A stretch of DNA of 53,324 nt, from the NCBI GenBank assembly GCA_964577055.1, contig CAZNWC010000016.1, positions 1 to 53,324 on the forward strand. The letters run 5' to 3'. Of this stretch, positions 34,365 to 43,321 are shown one piece after another (the first letter of the stretch is position 1; every line of letters starts with the position of its first letter). The stretch is from PNNG01 sp964577055. Its GTDB lineage: Bacteria; Bacteroidota; Bacteroidia; UBA7662. Made by a program: the position numbers and the translations under genes. The notes beneath the pieces were generated by a model that was not told the origin of the DNA, did no database searches, and saw nothing but the letters and a program-made list of their open reading frames with translations.

Positions 34365-34395
34365 AAAAGCAGCCAATTGGCTGCTTTTATTTTTT
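34365..34395 (+). terminator. Intrinsic terminator of the lipoprotein cassette
   Basis: AAAAGCAGCC (34365-34374) pairs with GGCTGCTTTT (34379-34388) around a four-base centre, followed by ATTTTTTG. It separates the cassette from the broken kinase gene. Confidence 0.85.
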
Positions 34396-34425
34396 GTATC
34401 ATTACGCCTCTATTGAGCATTAAGC

Positions 34426-36429
34426 ATGCGGCGCACATGGATATTATTGCTGGGTTTTGTTTTGATTGCACTTGGTGCTGTTGGTCAAAATGATTTGGCT
34501 GCATGCGAAGAGGAATAACGACGCGAGTTGGGCGACCTGGAAGATACTGATAGCATGCGCCTGTGTCTTGGGTATTTTGGTTGTTTGAACAATGCGAATC
34601 CCGATTTAGCGCGCCAAGAGTTGCTTGCGCTCATTCAAAAACCTGCTTTAAAGGCAAGTCCGGATGTTTATTTCGATGCCAAAGTCCATTTGGGTGCCGT
34701 ATTGGTCAATCAGTCGGAATTTGATGAGGCCTTGCAAATTTTTAACGAGGTGTAACTTTGAGCCAAGGCCAACAACAATCACTACCGCATGAGTTTGCCC
34801 CGTATGAACGCGGGAATTATTCACCGGAAGAGGTCGGCATTTGGGTCTTCTATGGAGGCGTATGTACAATCACTTGGACATGCCAGAGATGGAAATCATG
34901 AAAGACTGATTGCCACTATTTTGCAAAACATGGGCTCATTGGCCAATTCAACCGAGCAGTATGAGCAAGCCAAGGCCTACTTACGAGAGAGCATGATGCT
35001 CAATACCAAATTGAAGAATGAGCGTGGAAAGGCAGGCGCATTGGCTAATTTGGGTATTAGTTTAAAGTCACAAGGCAAAACAGATTCAGCGGTGGCGCTA
35101 TACACCGAAGCGGCCAATGCATTCAAGCAGTTGAATGATAAGGTGAATCAAGCCAAGATGCATTCCAACATTGGGCAGTTACACATGGCAACTGGCGCAT
35201 ATGATGAGGCGCTACGTCAATTGAATGTAGCCATCGACATGATGGAGGAGCAAAAGAATTACAATGATTTGGTGAATACCCTCAACGCCAAATCGCAATT
35301 GTTGAACAAGCAGGGTTTGTACAAGGCAGCTATCACAACCAGCAAGCGGGCCATTTTATTGGCAGAAAAGCAGGGATACTTATTGGGTGTGCAAAACGCG
35401 TATCAATATTTATCAGAAGCGTAGGTGGGCAACGATCAAAATGAAGAGGCGTTGGCATCGGTAAAAAACATGCAAAAATATACCGATTCTATCAGAAGGC
35501 AGGAGCAGGATAGCCTTTTGCTGGGGATGCAGACGCGTTATGAATCGGAAAAGAAAGACCTGGAGATTGCAGCCAAGGACGAGCGATTGTCGCTGCAAGC
35601 AGAAAAAATCCGCTATAACTATGGGATAGCTGCTTTGCTGGTGTTGTTGTTGCTCGTGTTGCTTTTCAATTTATGGCGAAGAAGATACTACCACAATCGG
35701 CTTAAAACCCAACACCGCTTGCTGGAGATTCAGAATGAAGAGCTCACACAGCTGGCTGCATCCAAGGACAGGATGTTAACCATAGTATCACACGATGTTC
35801 GCAACCCTTTGGCCGGATTAAAATCTATGTTGGCTTTGCAATCATCGGGAGCCATCACCCAAGAGGAGTTTAGCGAATGGAATGCCGATGTTACGCATCG
35901 TATTGACAGTGCCTTGGGAATGTTGCACAATCTTTTGGAGTGGTCGAAATTGGAATATATTGGTTTAAAGCCTTTTAAAGAGCGCGTTGATTTGCAGTTG
36001 TTCATGCGTGAAGTGATTGAACAAGTGCAATATCAGGCATCTTTCAAAAGCGTAAACCTGAAGTGGGAGGTAGAGCCTGGCATTACCGTGTTTACCGACA
36101 GGCATATGCTCAGGACGAGTGTGTATAACGTGATGAGCAATGCCATTAAATTCTCGAATAAGGGTGACGCTGTCTGGGTTTTAGGAAAATCTACGCCCTA
36201 CGGAACAAGCATCGAAGTGATAGATCAAGGAGTGGGCATGGATGCTGCCACTGTGCAAAGGCTGGAATCTCCAAAGGTCAATTTTTCGACTTTTGGCACC
36301 GAAAATGAAAAGGGATCGGGTGTAGGCTTAGTGCTGGTAAAGGAAATGTTGCAACTCATGGGGGCGCGGCTCGAAATTAAAAGCAAAGTGGGGGAAGGCA
36401 GCACATTTCGCATCATTATGCCTGAATAA
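34426..36429 (+). pseudogene. TPR sensor histidine kinase with four in-frame stop codons
   Basis: From ATG 34426 to TAA 36429 one frame of 668 codons encodes a typical Bacteroidota TPR-kinase, but it is interrupted by TAA at 34516 (codon 31), TAA at 34753 (110), TGA at 34759 (112) and TAG at 35422 (333). No frame change is needed anywhere. Order: signal peptide (LLLGFVLIALGAVGQ), TPR repeats (about codons 45-330, e.g. GALANLGISLKSQGKTDSA), coiled coil, one membrane helix (about 398-416), then the kinase. The H-box is TIVSHDVRNP with H456; the N-box is NVMSNAIKFS; the G-boxes are VIDQGVGMD and GSGVGLVLVKEM. All kinase motifs look intact. Three long pieces remain open (34528-34755, 34789-35424 and 35425-36429); the last begins with GTG immediately after TAG and could be re-initiated. 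Most likely a recent pseudogene produced by point mutations. There is no adjacent response regulator. Confidence 0.85.
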
Positions 36430-36432
36430 GGC

Positions 36433-36440
36433 TATTTTTG
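36433..36440 (+). promoter_or_regulatory. -7 element three bases before the next ATG
   Basis: TATTTTTG is an exact TAnnTTTG match, three bases from the ATG at 36444 and only four bases after the kinase stop. It predicts a leaderless transcript that is independent of the broken kinase. Confidence 0.55.
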
Positions 36441-36443
36441 TGC

Positions 36444-36971
36444 ATGCAAGAGCAAGTTCAGCTGGTATTTGGCATTATTGACAACAACCTCGTGATTTCC
36501 CCCGAAACCGAGGCACAAGCTTTGGCCCGCAAATGGTATGCAATTAGGCACGCTAAAACCTGGCAAGATTTTATTGATTTTACTTCGGAAGAGGTTTTTC
36601 ACCAGCTCGTATATGAGATTTTGGAGGTGTTGGAACTGACGGATTTGTATCCGAATTACCTCATGGGTGAAGATTTGAGCAATTATATTTCGGATTTACA
36701 CTTGCCACAACCTGAAGACCCTTTCACCACAGATGTATTGCCTGGTTTTGAAGAAGGCACCTATATGCCCATACCTTCACAAGAAATCATCAGTTGGTTG
36801 CCAGAAGAATTGCAGGAAAATCTAGGACAGTTTGATCACCATCCTGTTTTTGAATTTGTTTACCGCATTGATCCAGCCCATGAATCCATGGTAGTGCAAT
36901 CGTTGGAAGCAGCCGGCTTTCGCATCAAATGCAATCAGGAATTGATGGAGCAAGCCTTTGGTCTGGATTAG
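36444..36971 (+). CDS. Hypothetical acidic protein
   Basis: A 175-residue soluble, acidic protein with no signal peptide. It begins MQEQVQLVFGIIDNNLVISP and contains a mostly helical region and the segment FDHHPVFEFVYRIDPAHESM. I do not recognise a family. A promoter element immediately upstream suggests it is a real, separately transcribed gene. Its TAG stop overlaps the TAA stop of the convergent MFS gene within the tetranucleotide TTAG (36968-36971). Confidence 0.68.
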   Translation: MQEQVQLVFGIIDNNLVISPETEAQALARKWYAIRHAKTWQDFIDFTSEEVFHQLVYEILEVLELTDLYPNYLMGEDLSNYISDLHLPQPEDPFTTDVLPGFEEGTYMPIPSQEIISWLPEELQENLGQFDHHPVFEFVYRIDPAHESMVVQSLEAAGFRIKCNQELMEQAFGLD

Positions 36972-38191
36972 GCCTTTTTTCGGTTTACCCCTTGCAGTGT
37001 GAGCCATGCCAACAAAATAAAACATGCCGAACCAAATATGGGCATACGGATGTCATACCCCACCAAAAAGCCGCCTATGAGCGGCGGTAGCAATTGGGCG
37101 AAGGCATTCACGCTTTGGTTGATTCCTAAAATTTCGCCTTGTATATCGTTGCCTGCAATATTTGATACTGTGGCGGTGATGTTTGGGCTTGTTAGGCCTT
37201 GAAAAATACTGACGAAAGGAAGTACGACAAATAATTGCCAACTTACTTGAGGGAGCAAGAGTGCCAGCATGGCGGTTGCCAGCAAAACAAGGCTAAAGCG
37301 TAGGGTGCTGGTAGGCGAAAAACGACGCGAAATGGGTCTGATGATGCCCCCTTGCGTTAAGGCAATCCATATACCCATGTATGCAAATAGTTTTCCAATA
37401 TCGGCTTGACTATAGGCAAAAACCTCAATCAGGTAAACCTGAATGAATTGGGTAAAAAAGGTAAAGCCAAAGATGAAAAGAAACGAAACCAAAAATACCA
37501 CCCGCAACTGTGGGTGGGTAAATGCGGTTTGAAGGTTGCGCATACCGGTGGTCAAACTAAGTTGTCGGTTTACTTTCTGACCAATGGTTTCAGAAAATCT
37601 AAAGGCAATGAGGAAAAGATTCAAGCAACTCAGCAAAGCAGCAACCCAAAAGGGAGTAGCATAGGTAAACCAGCTAACCAAAGTGTTGTCGGCCAATTGC
37701 CCACCCATGAAAGGACCGATGACAAAGCCCATTCCAAAAGCTGCGCCTACCATGCCAAAGTTTCTACTTTTTTCTTCCGGTTTACTGATATCGGCTATGG
37801 CCGAATATATAACCGCTAGGTTTCCCGCGCAAAAACCGTTGAGCATTCGACCAGCAAAAAGCAGGACTGGCAAACCGAATTCGATGCCAGTTGCCAAAAT
37901 CACATAGCCAATGGCAGTTCCTGCAATGGAAGTAAAAAGCACTTTTTTTCTGCCAAATCTATCGCTCAGCGTTCCAAGCAAACTTGAGCCAAAAAACTGC
38001 ATGAATGAAAAACTCGAAATGAGTACACCCATGAGCACTGTACGCTGACCAAAGCTGTAATCATCGGGTAACAAATGATGGCCTGCATCCAAAAAAAGAG
38101 GTGCAATGATGGGGATGATGATCCCTACACCCAATAAATCGAGAAAGGTGGTGAAAAACACCACCCCCATCTGGCTACGCGGTTTGGCCAT
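36968..38191 (-). CDS. MFS transporter, TetA-like
   Basis: A 407-residue, 12-helix major facilitator protein. The loop 2-3 signature is GTLSDRFGRKKVLF and motif C-like GAAFGMGFVIGPFMGG lies in helix 5, as in drug:H+ antiporters of the DHA1/TetA type. FLDLLGVGIIIPIIAPLF in helix 1 is the usual drug-exporter start. The substrate is unknown. ATG 38191 is two bases from the psd stop; an in-frame TTG at 38197 overlaps that stop as TTGA and is also possible. Co-transcription with psd is likely. Confidence 0.88.
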   Translation of the reverse strand: MAKPRSQMGVVFFTTFLDLLGVGIIIPIIAPLFLDAGHHLLPDDYSFGQRTVLMGVLISSFSFMQFFGSSLLGTLSDRFGRKKVLFTSIAGTAIGYVILATGIEFGLPVLLFAGRMLNGFCAGNLAVIYSAIADISKPEEKSRNFGMVGAAFGMGFVIGPFMGGQLADNTLVSWFTYATPFWVAALLSCLNLFLIAFRFSETIGQKVNRQLSLTTGMRNLQTAFTHPQLRVVFLVSFLFIFGFTFFTQFIQVYLIEVFAYSQADIGKLFAYMGIWIALTQGGIIRPISRRFSPTSTLRFSLVLLATAMLALLLPQVSWQLFVVLPFVSIFQGLTSPNITATVSNIAGNDIQGEILGINQSVNAFAQLLPPLIGGFLVGYDIRMPIFGSACFILLAWLTLQGVNRKKA

Positions 38192-38193
38192 TT

Positions 38194-38850
38194 TCAATTG
38201 AAGGTGGCCAATACGGTTTCACCGCCGCGAACCTTGTCGCCAATATTCACATTCACTTTGGTACCAGGAGGCAAATAAATATCGATGCGGCTTCCAAACT
38301 TGATAAAGCCATATTCTTCGCCTTGCTTCACCTGATCGCCTTCTTGGATGTACCAGCGGATACGACGTGCCAAGGCTCCAGCAATTTGACGGTACAGCAC
38401 AGGAATGCCTGCTTCATTTTCAACCACCACAGTGGTGCGTTCATTGAGGGTAGATGACTTAGGGTGCCAGGCTACCAGATAATCGCCCGGGTGGTATTTG
38501 AAATATTTGACAACACCTGTTACTGGATTTCGGTTGACATGCACATTTACAGGCGACATGAAAATAGACAACTGCAAGCGTTTGCCTTTGAAATATTCGG
38601 GTTCTTCAACGTCCTCAATGATCACCATCTTGCCATCGGCAGGTGCGATAACGTGCTTGGGGTTGATGATGGTTTGGCGGCTTGGATTGCGAAAAAATTG
38701 AACAATCAATACCACGAATGCCAAAATGAACACATAGCTGATGCTCGACCAAAGTTTGTATTGGCCTAAATAGTGTTGTGTTAACCATCCAAGGATACCG
38801 GCAATCACCAAGGTGCCGGCAATGATGGTATATCCTTCACGATGAATCAT
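38194..38850 (-). CDS. psd: Phosphatidylserine decarboxylase family protein
   Basis: A 218-residue proenzyme, the short form typical of Bacteroidota. Two N-terminal membrane helices (about 8-45) are followed by the catalytic domain: VIAPADGKMVIIEDV, the SIFMSPVNVHVNR strand with the conserved His, and KFGSRIDIYLP, where cleavage between Gly and Ser would create the pyruvoyl group. It forms phosphatidylethanolamine. I use ATG 38850 (MIHREGYT), the family start; the frame is open upstream to 38991 but that stretch contains the terminator hairpin of the preceding gene. Confidence 0.9.
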   Translation of the reverse strand: MIHREGYTIIAGTLVIAGILGWLTQHYLGQYKLWSSISYVFILAFVVLIVQFFRNPSRQTIINPKHVIAPADGKMVIIEDVEEPEYFKGKRLQLSIFMSPVNVHVNRNPVTGVVKYFKYHPGDYLVAWHPKSSTLNERTTVVVENEAGIPVLYRQIAGALARRIRWYIQEGDQVKQGEEYGFIKFGSRIDIYLPPGTKVNVNIGDKVRGGETVLATFN

Positions 38851-38881
38851 AAATAAAAGAGCCGCGATTTTGTCGCGGCTC
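38851..38881 (-). terminator. Intrinsic terminator between gdhA and psd
   Basis: GAGCCGCGA (38859-38867) pairs with TCGCGGCTC (38873-38881) around TTTTG; on the minus strand it is followed by TTTTATTT, which runs directly into the psd start codon. It would end the glutamate dehydrogenase transcript. Confidence 0.85.
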
Positions 38882-38912
38882 AAATTTCGTGTTTTGAAGT
38901 GAATTTCTTGCA

Positions 38913-40184
38913 TCAAATACCACCACGCAACTGGGTTACTTGTGCCACTTTGTCGATGGCAACAATGTAAGCGGCTATCCGCAGGTTGCAATTGTATTTC
39001 AATGATGTTTGATATACGCTTTCAAAAGCTTCTTTCATGTTGCGGTCGGCACGACGATTTACGCGCTCTTCTGTCCAGAAATAGCCCAAACGGTTTTGTA
39101 CCCATTCAAAATAGGATACGGTTACACCACCAGCATTGGCCAAAATGTCGGGTACCACCATTACACCCTTTTCGTTCAAAATTTCATCGGCAGATGCAGC
39201 AACAGGCCCATTTGCGCCTTCAACGATCAATTTAGCTTTGATATTGGCTGCATTGTGTTTGGTGATTTGGTCTTCCATGGCGGCTGGTACCAGCACATCA
39301 ACATCGAGTTCAAGCAATTGTGAATTGCTGATTTTTTCAGCACCAGGAAAGCCTTCAAGTTGGTTGCCATGGGCTTGGCTAAAAGCAATGGCTTCTGATA
39401 CGTTGATGCCATTGGGATTGTAATATCCGCCGGTTACATCGCTGATGGCAACAATTTTCAAACCTTGCTGTTCAATGAGCTTGGCCGAAATAGAGCCTAC
39501 GTTTCCGAAGCCTTGTACGGCACAAGTTGATTTGAATGGATTTAATCCCATTTTCAGCATGGCTGAACGGGTTGCCACCATTACACCGCGACCAGTGGCT
39601 TCTACGCGGCCTTTGGAACCGCCCATTACCAAGGGCTTGCCGGTTACAACGGCCGGACTGCTGTAGCCAACAAGTTTTGAATATTGGTCCATCAACCAAG
39701 CCATTTCGCGTGGGCCAGTGCCCATATCGGGAGCGGGAATATCTTTTTCAGGGCCAAATACATCAATCATGGCGCGGGTATATGCACGTGTGAGGCGCTC
39801 GAGTTCACCTACCGACATTTTGCGTGGGTCACACTTGATGCCGCCCTTACCACCTCCGAAGGGAATGTTAGAAACAGCGCATTTCCAAGTCATCCAAGCA
39901 GCGAGGGCCTTCACTTCGTCGAGATGAACATCCATCGAATAGCGGATACCACCTTTGGCAGGTCCCAGATTGATGTTGTGCACCACACGGAAACCCTCGA
40001 ATACTTCGATGCGGCCATCGTCCATGGTTACGGGTAAACTTACAATCACTTGCTTGGCAGGTGACTTAAGTACGTTGTACAGTCCTTCACTCAAGTTGAG
40101 CAGTTTGGCGGCGACGTCAAAGCGCGACATCATGGAATCGAAGGGATTCTCCGCGGGCTTGATGATTTCAGCAGTTGCTGACAT
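38913..40184 (-). CDS. gdhA: Glu/Leu/Phe/Val-type glutamate dehydrogenase
   Basis: A 423-residue cytoplasmic enzyme for the NAD(P)-linked interconversion of glutamate and 2-oxoglutarate. The substrate domain contains GPAKGGIRYSMDVHLDEVKA and SNIPFGGGKGGIKCDPR with the catalytic Lys, followed by DIPAPDMGT with the catalytic Asp. The cofactor domain has CAVQGFGNVGSISAKLIEQ (GxGxxG). KGRVEATGRGV is conserved. The length fits hexameric clostridial/archaeal-type enzymes. It has its own promoter 45 bases upstream and its own terminator, so it is monocistronic. Confidence 0.95.
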   Translation of the reverse strand: MSATAEIIKPAENPFDSMMSRFDVAAKLLNLSEGLYNVLKSPAKQVIVSLPVTMDDGRIEVFEGFRVVHNINLGPAKGGIRYSMDVHLDEVKALAAWMTWKCAVSNIPFGGGKGGIKCDPRKMSVGELERLTRAYTRAMIDVFGPEKDIPAPDMGTGPREMAWLMDQYSKLVGYSSPAVVTGKPLVMGGSKGRVEATGRGVMVATRSAMLKMGLNPFKSTCAVQGFGNVGSISAKLIEQQGLKIVAISDVTGGYYNPNGINVSEAIAFSQAHGNQLEGFPGAEKISNSQLLELDVDVLVPAAMEDQITKHNAANIKAKLIVEGANGPVAASADEILNEKGVMVVPDILANAGGVTVSYFEWVQNRLGYFWTEERVNRRADRNMKEAFESVYQTSLKYNCNLRIAAYIVAIDKVAQVTQLRGGI

Positions 40185-40229
40185 GGTAAGTTTTTTGGTG
40201 GATGATTAAGAAATCGTTAAAAAACAGCT

Positions 40230-40237
40230 CAAAGTTA
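40230..40237 (-). promoter_or_regulatory. -7 promoter element of gdhA
   Basis: On the minus strand TAACTTTG is an exact TAnnTTTG match, leaving a 45-base leader before the gdhA ATG at 40184. Confidence 0.55.
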
Positions 40238-40306
40238 ACCATTTGGTTAAGCGGTTTGCCTGAGAGGCATAAATTTTTATGAAAACCTAAATGTTTGATA
40301 ATCAGG

Positions 40307-41134
40307 CTACCACACTTGGATGATGCGAATATAGGCATAAACCATGGGGGCTGACAGGATCAAAGAGTCGAAGCGGTCGAGTACGCCACCATGGCCGGGC
40401 AATAAACTGCCCGAGTCTTTGCGTTCAAAACTCCGTTTCAGCAACGATTCAATCAAGTCGCCATAAATGCCACTCACCGATACAATGGCTGCAATGACCA
40501 ACCAGTCGATGTGGTTAAATGTATCGAAGGCTGGCGCAACACCAAACCAAGCCAATAGCATGGCTGCCAGGATGCCGCCCAAGCTTCCTTCGATGGTTTT
40601 GTTGGGCGAAATGCGTTCGAACAATTTGGTTCTTCCAATGAGTCGGCCTACAACATAGGCGCCTGAATCGCTCACCCATAGAAAAAGGAAAATGCCTAAA
40701 ATGAGTTCGTAATTGTAAAAACCAAATGGCCAAAAGGCCATGTAATTAAGCAAGGCAAAAGGCAATGTAATATAAATAAGGCCCAAAACGGTTAGCCCAA
40801 TATTCTCAAAAGGGCGTTTGCGGTTTTTGTACAATTCAACAAGAAAAAACCAAGCGCAAACAGGAATAAGTAATTCAAGCCATTCAAAGGCAATGATTTC
40901 GGCTGCTGTAAGTGCGCAAAGGGCATAAACCACCGAACCGGCAAACAACGAACTCACATAGTCGCGTTTTTTTACTTTGGGGGCAGCCATTCTGTAAAAT
41001 TCATACAAGCCTACCAGGCTGATGAAAAGAAACAGCAGGCTGAAATAATAGAACCCGCCCAACAAGCTTAGGATGATGAGGCCTGTAAGCACAGTCCCAG
41101 TAATGATGCGTTGGGTAAGGTTATTCATGGTCAT
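40307..41134 (-). CDS. cdsA: Phosphatidate cytidylyltransferase
   Basis: A 275-residue inner-membrane enzyme that makes CDP-diacylglycerol from phosphatidic acid and CTP. It has eight or so helices; the C-terminal signature is split as VSDSGAYVVGRLIGRTKL, SPNKTIEGSLGG and SLLPGHGGVLDRFDSL, the CdsA family signature with conserved Asp and Lys. There are ATGs at 41134 and 41128; both overlap the DUF2007 gene. Together with psd about 2 kb downstream it gives a phospholipid theme, although gdhA, with its own transcript, lies between. Confidence 0.94.
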   Translation of the reverse strand: MTMNNLTQRIITGTVLTGLIILSLLGGFYYFSLLFLFISLVGLYEFYRMAAPKVKKRDYVSSLFAGSVVYALCALTAAEIIAFEWLELLIPVCAWFFLVELYKNRKRPFENIGLTVLGLIYITLPFALLNYMAFWPFGFYNYELILGIFLFLWVSDSGAYVVGRLIGRTKLFERISPNKTIEGSLGGILAAMLLAWFGVAPAFDTFNHIDWLVIAAIVSVSGIYGDLIESLLKRSFERKDSGSLLPGHGGVLDRFDSLILSAPMVYAYIRIIQVW

Positions 41135-41333
41135 TTTCTTTGGCCAGCAAAAGCGCCTCTGCAGTTTGTTGATCTTGGGTTGGGACCATTACACGGACCA
41201 CACCAAATACCTGATAAGACGAATCTTGCTGATTGAGCACAATCGCTGGCACTCCGTTTTCTTCGAGGTACAATCGATTTAAATCAGCTTGCCATGGCAA
41301 GTTGCTCTCAAAAACGCAAACCCAGTCGCTCAA
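41121..41333 (-). CDS. DUF2007 small protein
   Basis: A 70-residue protein: MSDWVCVFESNLPWQADLNR, then ENGVPAIVLNQQDSSY and a strand VVRVMVPTQDQQTAEALL. This is the DUF2007 (putative signal-transducing) ferredoxin-like fold. Its start overlaps the stop of the CPBP protease gene as ATGA (41330-41333) and its end overlaps cdsA, so it is translationally coupled on both sides. The function is unknown. Confidence 0.83.
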   Translation of the reverse strand: MSDWVCVFESNLPWQADLNRLYLEENGVPAIVLNQQDSSYQVFGVVRVMVPTQDQQTAEALLLAKENDHE

Positions 41334-42247
41334 AATGTTTGTTTAGGTCTCAGGCGGTAAACGAACCACATGAACAAAGATGTGAAGCCGATGCTGACAA
41401 CAACCGACCATAGGGGCAATTGCATCAACCAGTCCTCTCCGTTGGGTAACCAGCCATTTTTCGTGGCATGCTCACCGAATAGGGCCATTGCATTGTTCAA
41501 CAGGTGCCCAAAGATAGCAGGGAAAAGGCTTCCCGACCAAACCACCAAATAGCCGAAGCCTGCCCCCAGCAATAAGCGAGGCAAAAAACCGAACCATTGC
41601 ATGTGAATGGCGCTAAAAAGCACTGCAGCAGTCCAAATGGCAATGTGGTGGTTCCCGCTTGCTTGACCCAATATGCGTTGTAGAAGTCCTCTGAAAATGA
41701 GCTCTTCGCCAAATGCGGGTAGCACCACCAGAATCAATAGGTTGATGGCTAAGGCCCATGCGCCTGGAGTTTGAAGCAAAAGGCCGATGGTGGCTGCTGC
41801 TTTTTCTTCCTGCATCTTCCAACTTTCTTCGAGTTCTGCCCATCCTGTCGGCAAGCTCATCTGCTGGTTGAGGGCATAAATGGCATAAATCAAAGGAAGG
41901 GAAACCAGCATCAGCAAGAGCACATATCCATACACCCGAACATTTTTGGCGTTAGCCAGTCCCAATGGAGCCCAAGACGTATCAAAATCCCAATAATAAG
42001 CAAAGATGAGCCCGGGAATAACAAAAGCGCCCAGGGCAGAAAGTCCTTGCAGGTACCAGATAAATGGTACCAGTGCAGGGTCGGCGGGTGTATCGTTCAG
42101 CAGGCTGTTGATGTCGAAGTTGCCCAACCAAGGAGCTGTACTGAGCGCAAGGTAGGCAAACAGGCCTCCCGACATGAGGCAAAGCATCAGTAAAAGTAAC
42201 AGTTGCAGAAAGGGAGGATGCTCGCGCAAGGGCTTATCGAACAGCAT
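41330..42247 (-). CDS. CPBP-family intramembrane metalloprotease
   Basis: A 305-residue protein with about eight membrane helices. EELIFRGLLQRIL holds the EExxxR motif of CAAX-processing/bacteriocin-protection (ABI) proteases; the second and third motifs, FSAIHMQWFGFLPRLL and FGHLLNNAMAL, supply the histidines. Substrates are unknown. It is the first gene of the CPBP, DUF2007, cdsA run and is divergent from the dihydrouridine synthase. Confidence 0.9.
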   Translation of the reverse strand: MLFDKPLREHPPFLQLLLLLMLCLMSGGLFAYLALSTAPWLGNFDINSLLNDTPADPALVPFIWYLQGLSALGAFVIPGLIFAYYWDFDTSWAPLGLANAKNVRVYGYVLLLMLVSLPLIYAIYALNQQMSLPTGWAELEESWKMQEEKAAATIGLLLQTPGAWALAINLLILVVLPAFGEELIFRGLLQRILGQASGNHHIAIWTAAVLFSAIHMQWFGFLPRLLLGAGFGYLVVWSGSLFPAIFGHLLNNAMALFGEHATKNGWLPNGEDWLMQLPLWSVVVSIGFTSLFMWFVYRLRPKQTF

Positions 42248-42262
42248 TTTGCTATTTTTTGC

Positions 42263-42272
42263 GTAAATTTAC
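42263..42272. promoter_or_regulatory. Palindrome in the CPBP/dus divergent region
   Basis: GTAAATTTAC is a perfect 10-bp palindrome lying within the 33 bases between two divergent start codons (42247 and 42281). Each strand contains TAAATTTA, one mismatch from TAnnTTTG, so it may be a shared bidirectional -7 element or an operator. Confidence 0.4.
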
Positions 42273-42280
42273 ATGTTTTT

Positions 42281-43321
42281 ATGGGCACCGTACGAATAGG
42301 CGACTTGGATTTGGGCGAATTTCCGCTCTTGTTGGCACCGATGGAAGATGTGAGCGACCCTCCTTTTCGGGCGGTATGCAAAGCCAATGGGGCTGACCTG
42401 ATGTATACCGAGTTTATTTCGTCGGAAGGGCTGATTCGCGACGCGCGCAAGAGTGTGCAAAAGCTGGATATCTACGACGATGAGCGCCCAATGGGCATCC
42501 AAATTTTTGGAGGAGAGTTGGAGCCGATGGTTCAAGCCATCGACAAGGTTGCCGAAGCCAAACCGAATCTCATCGACATCAATTATGGTTGTCCGGTAAA
42601 ACAAGTGGTATGCAAAGAGGCGGGTTCGGGCATGTTACGCAACTTGCCAAAATTGCTCAAAATCACCGAGGCCATGGTAAAGCGAAGCCCTTTGCCCATT
42701 ACGGTAAAAACCCGTTTGGGTTGGGACGACCAAAGCAAACAGGTAGTTTACCTGGCTGAGGCCTTGCAAGACATTGGTGTACAAGCCATTGCCATTCACG
42801 GACGAACGCGGGTGCAGATGTACAAGGGAGAAGCTGATTGGACGTTGATTGGTGAGGTGAAGAACAATCCCCGCATGCATATACCTGTTTTTGGCAACGG
42901 CGACATTGATAGCCCTGAGAAGGCCGTGCTGTATAAAAACCGATACGGTGTAGATGGTATCATGATTGGCCGTGCGGCTATTGGATATCCTTGGATTTTT
43001 CGGGAAATCAAGCATTTTATGGCTACCGGACAGCACCTGGCTGCTCCTACAACGGCTGAGCGAATAGATGTGGCCTTGCGCCATTTTAACAGGTCGTTGG
43101 AATGGAAAGGCGAAAAGTTGGGCATGCTGGAAATGCGTCGGCATTACACCAATTATTTCAAGGGGTATCCGAATTTCAAGGAAATCAGGATGCAGTTGGT
43201 GAATAGCCTCGACCCAAAAGAGATCAGGCAGTTATTGCAGCAAGTTGAGCAGGTGTATGCCGATTACGTTCCGCAGGTAGTGAGGGGATTGGGAGAGGTG
43301 AATTATGCCGGATGTGATTGA
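42281..43321 (+). CDS. dusB: tRNA-dihydrouridine synthase
   Basis: A 346-residue flavoprotein reducing uridines in the tRNA D-loop. LLLAPMEDVSDPPFRAVCK is the Dus family start; DINYGCPVKQVVCKEAGSG holds the catalytic Cys and substrate loop; TVKTRLGWDD and IAIHGRTRVQMYKGEADW carry FMN and catalytic residues; VFGNGDIDSPE and GIMIGRAAIGYPWIF form the phosphate site. The start at 42281 follows the family; an upstream extension to 42203 lies inside the divergent gene. The assignment to DusB rather than another Dus is by general similarity. The end overlaps the convergent ATPase gene by 19 bases. Confidence 0.93.
   Translation: MGTVRIGDLDLGEFPLLLAPMEDVSDPPFRAVCKANGADLMYTEFISSEGLIRDARKSVQKLDIYDDERPMGIQIFGGELEPMVQAIDKVAEAKPNLIDINYGCPVKQVVCKEAGSGMLRNLPKLLKITEAMVKRSPLPITVKTRLGWDDQSKQVVYLAEALQDIGVQAIAIHGRTRVQMYKGEADWTLIGEVKNNPRMHIPVFGNGDIDSPEKAVLYKNRYGVDGIMIGRAAIGYPWIFREIKHFMATGQHLAAPTTAERIDVALRHFNRSLEWKGEKLGMLEMRRHYTNYFKGYPNFKEIRMQLVNSLDPKEIRQLLQQVEQVYADYVPQVVRGLGEVNYAGCD

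Noticed and set aside
34426..36429. Alternative genetic code explaining the kinase stops
   Set aside because: All three stop codons occur in the frame, and all three end intact neighbouring genes.
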